A stretch of DNA of 58,171 bases from Terriglobia bacterium (GTDB lineage Bacteria > Acidobacteriota > Terriglobia > Bryobacterales > Bryobacteraceae): assembly GCA_020073265.1 (NCBI GenBank), contig JAIQFN010000038.1, forward strand, positions 1-58,171, in the 5' to 3' direction. The notes below the pieces were generated by a model. That model saw only the letters and a program-made list of their open reading frames with translations. It made no database searches and had not been told where the DNA came from. The position numbers and the translations under genes are program-made. Shown piece by piece: positions 52,955 through 58,171 of the stretch; positions within the stretch are counted from its first letter, which is position 1, and the number at the start of each line of letters is the position of its first letter.

Positions 52955-53935
52955 TTAGTCCCTGGCCACCAGCTTGGAGCCTTCGTGATCGAAGGCGAAG
53001 CGGACTTCGCGCAAGCCCTCGCGCGCCATGGCTCGGCGCAGCGCGTCGCGATCGTCGGCGTAGAACAGCAGAAAGCCACCGCCGCCCGCGCCCACCAGCT
53101 TGCCGCCGATAGCGCCGTTCTCGCGTCCGATGTCGTACCAGCGATTGATGCCGTCGTTCGAAGTCCCGGGCGAGCGCTGTTTCTTGTGCAGCCAATGCTC
53201 GTGCATCAGCTCGCCGAAGCGCCGCGTGTTGCCCTGCTCGAGCGCCAGCTTGATGCACAGGCCGAGCTGTTTGATGAAGTGCAGATTGTCGAGCATGGCG
53301 GCATCGCCGAGTTCGGAGCGGACCTTCTGATCGTCCAGCACCACCGACGCATTGCGCGAATAGCCGGTGAAAAACATGAGCAGGTGCTCTTCTAGATCGT
53401 ACAGCGTGCTGTTGGAGATGTTGAGCGGGCTGACGCTGACCTCGCCGTCTTCGCGGAATTCGAAACAGGCCAGGCCGCCGTAGGCCGCGATGTACTGGTC
53501 CTGCTTGCCGACCGGCTGCAGCAGCGTTTCGATTTCGATCTTGCAGGCTTCCTCGGCCACGATGCCGGGGTCGACGTACTTGCGCTTCAGGGCGTGCACG
53601 GCGCGGAGCAGTCCGACGGTGAATGCGCCGGACGATCCCAGTCCGGTGCCGGCCGGGATGTCGGCCATGCTGACCACTTCGATGGGCGCAGGCACTTCGT
53701 GCAGGCGCAGCGCCTCGCGGATCAGGGCGTGCCGGATCTCGTCGATGGTGACGGCGTGTTCGAGCGACGAATACTTCAGAAAGTAGCCGCCGCTGAAGGT
53801 CTCGTTGATGCCGACATATATATGTTTGTTGATCGCAGCGGCGATGACGAATCCACCGAAACGGCTGTAATAGGACGGCAGATCGGTGCCGCCGCCGCCG
53901 ATCGAGATTCGAAGTGGGGTGCGCGTAATGATCAT
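52955..53935 (-). CDS. GHMP kinase, D-glycero-D-manno-heptose 7-phosphate kinase-like
   Basis: 326 residues from the ATG at 53935; an ATG at 53959 is also in frame, but the family begins MIITRTPLRISxxGGGTD as here. The ATP-binding motif PAGTGLGSSGAFTVG and the C-terminal GAGGGGFLLFY are intact, as is the catalytic-region DQYIAAYGGL. The enzyme should phosphorylate heptose 7-phosphate at C1. It forms an operon with the nucleotidyltransferase gene. No isomerase, phosphatase or polysaccharide genes are nearby. Confidence 0.82.
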   Translation of the reverse strand: MIITRTPLRISIGGGGTDLPSYYSRFGGFVIAAAINKHIYVGINETFSGGYFLKYSSLEHAVTIDEIRHALIREALRLHEVPAPIEVVSMADIPAGTGLGSSGAFTVGLLRAVHALKRKYVDPGIVAEEACKIEIETLLQPVGKQDQYIAAYGGLACFEFREDGEVSVSPLNISNSTLYDLEEHLLMFFTGYSRNASVVLDDQKVRSELGDAAMLDNLHFIKQLGLCIKLALEQGNTRRFGELMHEHWLHKKQRSPGTSNDGINRWYDIGRENGAIGGKLVGAGGGGFLLFYADDRDALRRAMAREGLREVRFAFDHEGSKLVARD

Positions 53936-54000
53936 GCGGGCAAGGCTGTCCAAGCTCATGATCGGCCAAAAGTTAGGAAGGCTTTAGGGCGCCTGGATTG

Positions 54001-54044
54001 CCTCCCCAGGAGTGGGGACGCGGCACGCACGAGAGCGTGCGCCA
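54001..54044 (+). repeat. Family-1 paired-hairpin palindromic repeat, copy E
   Basis: Hairpin 1 is of the copy-A type with stem arms TCCCCA/TGGGGA and loop GGAG. Hairpin 2 has a 6-bp stem (GCACGC/GCGTGC) because of one base change. It lies between the heptose-kinase and SRPBCC genes, 60 bp from the start of the former. Confidence 0.8.
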
Positions 54045-54049
54045 GCGGT

Positions 54050-54592
54050 CTACTTGGGGGCTGGATCGCCGTGCTCGATGTAGTTTTTCAGTCGCGTGAA
54101 CTGTTCGGCCACTACCGAGTCGACCGGTCCCGCAAAAGAGTTCATGCCGGCCGGCAGGTAACCCGCCACCGCGTAGGTCACTTCGAGTTTCGTGCCGCCT
54201 TCGACTGCCGACAGCGCGATGGTCATGGTTGCTGTGGCGGCTAGTGGCTGCAGCGGGCCAAGCGCCCCGCTCATCACCAATCTTTGTCCGGGGGCCAGGA
54301 ACACGACCTCCATGTGCCGGACACCGCCCTGGTTGGGGAGCTTTTCACAGAAGCAGCCCATCACTTTTTCCTCGATGCTCAGGTTGTGCGAGTCGCCCGA
54401 AAAGCTGTGCCGCGGATTCCACCAGTCGCCGATGTTGCGAATCAGCCGGTGGTAGACCTCAGCCGGCGCCGCGTGGATGTTGAGTGTGGTCTTCACGGTG
54501 AATCCACCGCTGGATGAATCTACGACTTCAGGAGTCGCGGCGGCGGGAGCGAGGGCCAGCAGGGATGCGGCGACCAACAGACTGTTTCTCAT
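54050..54592 (-). CDS. Exported SRPBCC-fold protein
   Basis: 180 residues from the ATG at 54592; the frame opens at 54631 without a better signal. A signal peptide (MRNSLLVAASLLALAPAAAT) is followed by a helix-grip fold: FTVKTTLNIHAAPAEVYHRL, then VEGGTKLEVTYAVAGYLPAG and a C-terminal helix. SRPBCC proteins bind hydrophobic ligands; the ligand is unknown. It follows the TPR kinase on the same strand after 16 bp, so it may be co-transcribed with it. Confidence 0.8.
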   Translation of the reverse strand: MRNSLLVAASLLALAPAAATPEVVDSSSGGFTVKTTLNIHAAPAEVYHRLIRNIGDWWNPRHSFSGDSHNLSIEEKVMGCFCEKLPNQGGVRHMEVVFLAPGQRLVMSGALGPLQPLAATATMTIALSAVEGGTKLEVTYAVAGYLPAGMNSFAGPVDSVVAEQFTRLKNYIEHGDPAPK

Positions 54593-54608
54593 TGCTTCTT
54601 TTCTATCG

Positions 54609-57026
54609 CTATTTATCGGAGCGGCAGGCATGGACGTGCTGAGTCACCTGCTTCAGCTCGTCGGACCACATTTGGTTCATCTCATCGCTACGCAGGCTTT
54701 GAAGCAAGTCGCGAGCCTTGCGCCAGTGCATGCACGCGGCCGCAGGATTCACCCCGGCCGCCTCAATCTCGGCCCAGGTATCATGAGCCATCGCCAGCAT
54801 TTCACGATTGTGCGGCGTGGCCGCTCCCACACGAAGCTCATCGGCGATCTTAGCCGCCTGCTCGGCATGACCACGCGCCTCGCCAAGTCGATTCAGGCTC
54901 AGCAGAGTTTGTGCCAGCGTCCGGTGCAACCAACCGGAACGGTCCAGCAACCGGACGTCACTCGGGTCCGAACTAGACAGGTCCTCCCGTATGGCCAGCG
55001 CCTTCTCAAAGAACGTCAGCGCGGTGGCATTGTCATGAGCCGCGTCGGCGTACAGCGTCCCGTATTCGCTGTAGTCGAACGAAAGGTCCAGGCGGGCCTG
55101 ACGGTTAGATGGATCGGCGCGAACCCTGGATTGGTCGAGTTGCTCGGCGCGGCTCAAGTGAGCTTCCGCCGTCTTTGGATCGTGGGCTTCGATGCAAAAG
55201 GTGAACAGGCTCTTATGCCCCAGGGCCGCATTCCGTTGCCGCTCGGGATTCTGTGGTTGGTGGGAGAGCAGCTCTTCGAAGATGTCGGTTGCGAGTTGAA
55301 ACTCGTGCTGCGAACCAGATTTCCGGCCAATCTCAGAATCCGCATTTGCGAGCGAGAAGTACGCAATCGCCAGGCCCTCGCGGGTCTTGTCGCCGGGTGA
55401 CAATCGAGTGAGAGCCTGGTCGATTCGAAGGACCTTCTCGGCTGCCGCGCGTCCTTCCCCGAGCTGGTGCAGGTTCACATCGTAGACAGCATTCAGGTCC
55501 TGGTAAACGCGAGCCACGGAGTGCGCCAGGGCCACGTCCTGCGGATGGCGGGCGTACAAAGGTTCCAACAGACTCAGCGCCTTCTGGTAGCTGGCAATGG
55601 CGCTGGCTGAATCGCCCAGGTTCGGCTCGGATGGCAGTCCCGAGACGTCGCCGAGCCGGGTGTAAGCGAGGCCCAACTCGCGCTGCAGGTTCTCATCGCC
55701 GGCGGCGCTGGCGGCCAGGTTATCGAGATACTCCAGGCCGCGAGACGCCAGCAGCTTGCGAACGGGTGTGGACCCGGGCAGGGGGCTGACGGCGTCGTGC
55801 ATGTCGAAAATCATGAAATGCGCCAGTTGCCGGACCTGGTCGAAGCGGCGGGCCGAGACTTGCGATTCTTCAAAGATGACTGCGCCGGCCGCGATAGTGA
55901 GCAGCATCGCGATGGCGCCCGCTGCTACTGCCACGCGGTGGCGTGCCACGAACTTGCGAAACACGTATGCTTTGCTCGGCGGCTGAGCTTGAACCGGCAG
56001 ACCCTCCAGATAGCGGCGCACGTCCGCGGCGAATTCTCCGGCCGAGGCGTACCGCTCGGATGGCTCTTTGCGCAACGCTTTCAGCACCACCGCGTCCAGA
56101 TCCGGAGCGCCGGTGCGGGGCGCATCCGGCTGCCGCTCGCATATGATGGCCAGCACCTGGTCCAGGGTCTTTTGGCCGAGTTGATAGGGGCGCCGCGATG
56201 TTAACAGCTCATAAAGAAGGACGCCGAGCGAGTAGATGTCGGTGGCCGTGCTCAAGGGCAGCCCTCGGATCTGCTCGGGGCTGGCATAGTCGGGGGTCAG
56301 CGGCTTGAGAAGCGTCGCCGTGATGGCTTCGTTGCGTTCCAGCAATCGCGCGATTCCGAAGTCCAGCAGCTTCGGGGTGCCATCCTCGGTCACCAGAATA
56401 TTGCTGGGCTTGATATCGCAATGGACTACCAGATTCCGATGCGCGAAGGCCACCGCGTCGCAGACCTGCACGAAGAGGCGCAGGCGCGCGCGAGTATCGC
56501 ACGAGTGGTCCCGGCACCAGGCGTCGACGGGCGAGCCATCGACGTACTCCATCGCCAGGTAAGGCGCGCCATCGGAAGCGACTCCGCCGTCAATCAGCCG
56601 CGCGATGTTGGGATGCTCGAGGCGCGCCAGGATCTCACGCTCCTCGCGAAACCGGCGCTCCAGCGTGGCGCTGACACAGCCGGGCGCGATGACCTTGACG
56701 GCGGCCAACTGGGAAAACTGTTGGTCATCCCGGTAGGCTCGATATACGGTACCCATCCCGCCGGAACCGACGGCGGCTTTTAGACGCCAGTGTCCGCATA
56801 GCGATCCAATGCGGGCAGTGGCGGGCGGGTGCTCGAATTCCAACGGCAGCGGCGGATTCTCAAGATACCCATCGGACCGCTGGCAGGCATCCAGCAGCGA
56901 TACGACGCGTTGTTGCATGTCGTCCGGCAAGCGCGCGTTCTCGATGTAAGCGCGGCGCTCGTTTTCGGGCAACTCCAGAGCCTCACCTACGATTCGATTG
57001 ATTTCGGGCCAACGATGCTCCGCCAT
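54609..57026 (-). CDS. Ser/Thr protein kinase with C-terminal TPR-like repeats
   Basis: 805 residues. The kinase domain has VGSGGMGTVYRAYRDD, AAVKVIAP, DFGIARLLE and DYASPEQIRGLPLSTATDIY. The catalytic loop is VVHCDIKPSN: the Arg before the catalytic Asp is Cys, so this is a non-RD kinase. A membrane helix (VAVAAGAIAMLLTIAAGAVI) leads to about 400 residues of helical repeats of the TPR type (ALSLLEPLYARHPQDVALAH, ALTFFEKALAIREDLSSSDP). Such kinases commonly follow an ECF sigma gene; here the C-terminus of one lies about 1 kb upstream on the same strand. Confidence 0.9.
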   Translation of the reverse strand: MAEHRWPEINRIVGEALELPENERRAYIENARLPDDMQQRVVSLLDACQRSDGYLENPPLPLEFEHPPATARIGSLCGHWRLKAAVGSGGMGTVYRAYRDDQQFSQLAAVKVIAPGCVSATLERRFREEREILARLEHPNIARLIDGGVASDGAPYLAMEYVDGSPVDAWCRDHSCDTRARLRLFVQVCDAVAFAHRNLVVHCDIKPSNILVTEDGTPKLLDFGIARLLERNEAITATLLKPLTPDYASPEQIRGLPLSTATDIYSLGVLLYELLTSRRPYQLGQKTLDQVLAIICERQPDAPRTGAPDLDAVVLKALRKEPSERYASAGEFAADVRRYLEGLPVQAQPPSKAYVFRKFVARHRVAVAAGAIAMLLTIAAGAVIFEESQVSARRFDQVRQLAHFMIFDMHDAVSPLPGSTPVRKLLASRGLEYLDNLAASAAGDENLQRELGLAYTRLGDVSGLPSEPNLGDSASAIASYQKALSLLEPLYARHPQDVALAHSVARVYQDLNAVYDVNLHQLGEGRAAAEKVLRIDQALTRLSPGDKTREGLAIAYFSLANADSEIGRKSGSQHEFQLATDIFEELLSHQPQNPERQRNAALGHKSLFTFCIEAHDPKTAEAHLSRAEQLDQSRVRADPSNRQARLDLSFDYSEYGTLYADAAHDNATALTFFEKALAIREDLSSSDPSDVRLLDRSGWLHRTLAQTLLSLNRLGEARGHAEQAAKIADELRVGAATPHNREMLAMAHDTWAEIEAAGVNPAAACMHWRKARDLLQSLRSDEMNQMWSDELKQVTQHVHACRSDK

Positions 57027-57368
57027 GGCTGTCCGGCAGGGATATTCTCAGCCATCTTGGGCTGTCGTGTCCAGGCCTATTTTGGTCGTCAAGCCTTTTC
57101 AGAATGTTCACTTGGCCCCGCGTATGCGGCCGCTCGAGGCACCATCCGCGGTTTCAGCCGGGCTGGCTAGTACTTTCAGGACTTCTGCTTGGCCCGTCTC
57201 ACCCGGTCAGCCCGCGAGGAGATATAGAAGGCCAGAAGACGAGCATTGCGCACGGCGCTGCCGGGGATTGGTGGGGTCGTCCCAGTGGGTGGCTCTCGCG
57301 GTTTTGTATCTCTTGGTTAGTTCATGTTTTGTATCTCTTGGTTAGTTCATATGGAGGTGTTGTACTTA
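57027..57368. other. Upstream region shared by the kinase and the PEP-CTERM gene
   Basis: About 340 bases without a convincing gene; open frames on the plus strand have poor composition. It contains a perfect 25-bp tandem duplication (57301-57350) and a GGAGG ribosome binding site (57353-57357). Confidence 0.4.
57301..57350. repeat. Perfect 25-bp tandem duplication
   Basis: Positions 57301-57325 and 57326-57350 are identical (each begins GTTTTGTATCTCTTGG). The unit is AT-rich in a GC-rich region and ends two bases before the ribosome binding site of the PEP-CTERM gene. Confidence 0.9.
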
Positions 57369-57990
57369 ATGCGCCGATTCGCTCTATTGATCCTTGCGGC
57401 CAGTCTATGCCCTTGCTTTGCTGGGTCGATTTTGATCTCTGATTTCGCGACTTCTACGACGGAGACCTACAGCGGTCTCAGCGCGCAGTTCACCACGACC
57501 TGCGGCACGGTTCCGTGCCAAGCCACGCCGCTCACGACAGACGGGTCATCGTACACGACCCGACAACAACTTTCTGCGGTATTTTGACAACAACAGCGGG
57601 TGCCCCGGCGGAGACAGTACCTGCATCAATGACGATAGCGATCTCGGGTTCATCGACATCACCTTGGGGTCGGCGGCGCTAGCCGTGGGCGGTTTCGTAA
57701 ACCCCGGAAACGTAAGATTTGATTTCTACAGTCCTGGCGATACACTGCTGGGATCGGTCACGGTTGCCGCGGCCAACGGATTCGGCGGCTGGGCTGACCC
57801 GGGCGGCATTTCGCGGGTCAGGCTCGTCGACCTGAATCAGGACGATTCCAGCTTCTTCTTCGATAGTCTGACGGTCGGTACTATCAAAACCAGCGAAGTG
57901 CCGGAGCCTTCGTCCATCGTTCTGATGGGCGTGGGGCTGCTCGCAATGGTAGCCGGCCGCCACGCGCGGCGATCCCGCAGCGAAGTCTAG
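57369..57990 (+). pseudogene. PEP-CTERM sorting-signal protein interrupted by a frameshift
   Basis: The first part (MRRFALLILAASLCPCFAGS signal peptide, then Thr-rich sequence with several Cys) runs in one frame to a stop at 57587. The second part, in the +1 frame, continues DNNFLRYFDNNSGCPGG to the PEP-CTERM signal VPEPSSIVLMGVGLLAMVAG followed by RHARRSR. Removing one C from the CCC at 57559-57561 would join them into a 206-residue protein. PEP-CTERM proteins are sorted to the envelope by an exosortase system. The break may be a mutation, a sequencing error or a phase-variable site. Confidence 0.75.
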
Positions 57991-58049
57991 GAAGCGGATA
58001 CGCAGTCCAAGCTGACCTATCCTGGGAGCGGGGGACGGACCCGGCTTAT

Positions 58050-58171
58050 CTAAGGCTTCCGCGATGGTGGGGCTGCGCCGCCATTGAGGCGTTCAAAAAG
58101 CCATCCGCGCGCGATGGCCCATTCGCGCTTGACGGTTCTTTCCGACAGGCCCATCAGTTCCGCCGTTTGAG
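58050..58171 (-). CDS. ECF sigma factor C-terminal fragment, cut by window edge
   Basis: The minus strand reads QTAELMGLSERTVKREWAIA from the right edge, then RGWLFERLNGG and a stop at 58050. This matches region 4 of the ECF sigma factors typical of Acidobacteria and Planctomycetes (TVKRDW motif and RAWL helix). The rest lies outside. It is on the same strand as the TPR kinase and separated from it by the PEP-CTERM gene. Confidence 0.75.
   Translation of the reverse strand, partial: QTAELMGLSERTVKREWAIARGWLFERLNGGAAPPSRKP

Overview
The window looks like a piece of a high-GC acidobacterial chromosome, most likely from the Solibacter/Bryobacter branch. This is inferred from gene content: two paralogous secreted proteins with an HPDLQGNW motif, Ser/Thr kinases fused to PD40 propellers or TPR-like regions, a DUF1549/DUF1501 pair, a PEP-CTERM protein beside the end of an ECF sigma factor, a DUF4159 protein, and a CxxxY-type cytochrome c maturation set. 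No rRNA, tRNA, CRISPR array or intact prophage was recognised.

Layout. 1-250: start of a transposase running off the left edge, with a 23-bp direct repeat. 251-16759: mostly small transcription units for secreted or metabolic proteins (GT2 glycosyltransferase, two lipocalin-like or beta-rich secreted proteins, aldo/keto reductase, tannase-type esterase, MFS/spermidine-synthase fusion, coiled-coil membrane protein, isoaspartyl peptidase, alpha/beta hydrolase, carboxymuconolactone-decarboxylase-like protein, NHL propeller). 16797-19207: regulatory operon with a VOC-SpoIIE phosphatase, an ECF sigma factor and a membrane protein carrying a palindromic repeat in its coding sequence. 19415-23781: cytochrome c maturation operon (ccmE, ccmF, ccmH, a zinc-ribbon protein and a carboxypeptidase-regulatory-like membrane protein). 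23925-28086: secreted LolA-like protein, diguanylate cyclase, SDR and ThuA-domain protein. 28111-32604: rlmN, divergent from an M16 peptidase/TPM/nucleotidyltransferase/LemA cluster. 32697-38922: PD40 kinase, glycosyltransferase, an XRE regulator divergent from a Cys-rich HTH protein with palindromic sites between them, and yceH. 39123-44305: DUF1549 and DUF1501 proteins, a cyclase and a DinB protein. 44542-47442: sensor kinase and sigma-54-dependent response regulator. 47543-58171: DUF4159 protein, sppA, acs, a heptose-kinase/nucleotidyltransferase pair, SRPBCC protein, TPR-type kinase, a frameshifted PEP-CTERM gene and the C-terminus of an ECF sigma factor.

The most interesting structure is not a gene. 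Two families of short paired-hairpin repeats are scattered through the window. Family 1 has six copies, all in the same orientation, with NGAG loops between CA and TG. Family 2 has four copies whose second hairpin has NGAT loops, also between CA and TG. The stems differ between copies but the changes are compensated on the other arm. One family-1 copy lies in frame inside the gene next to the ECF sigma factor, and one family-2 copy supplies the last 14 codons of a ThuA-domain gene. Other items of note are a Ccm system with Cys in place of the CcmE heme-binding His, a VOC-SpoIIE fusion overlapping an ECF sigma gene, a TPM-domain gene that seems to start at a CTG overlapping the upstream stop, and a 17-bp perfect palindrome beside the XRE regulator.

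All functional calls come from reading motifs by eye. No database search was possible.
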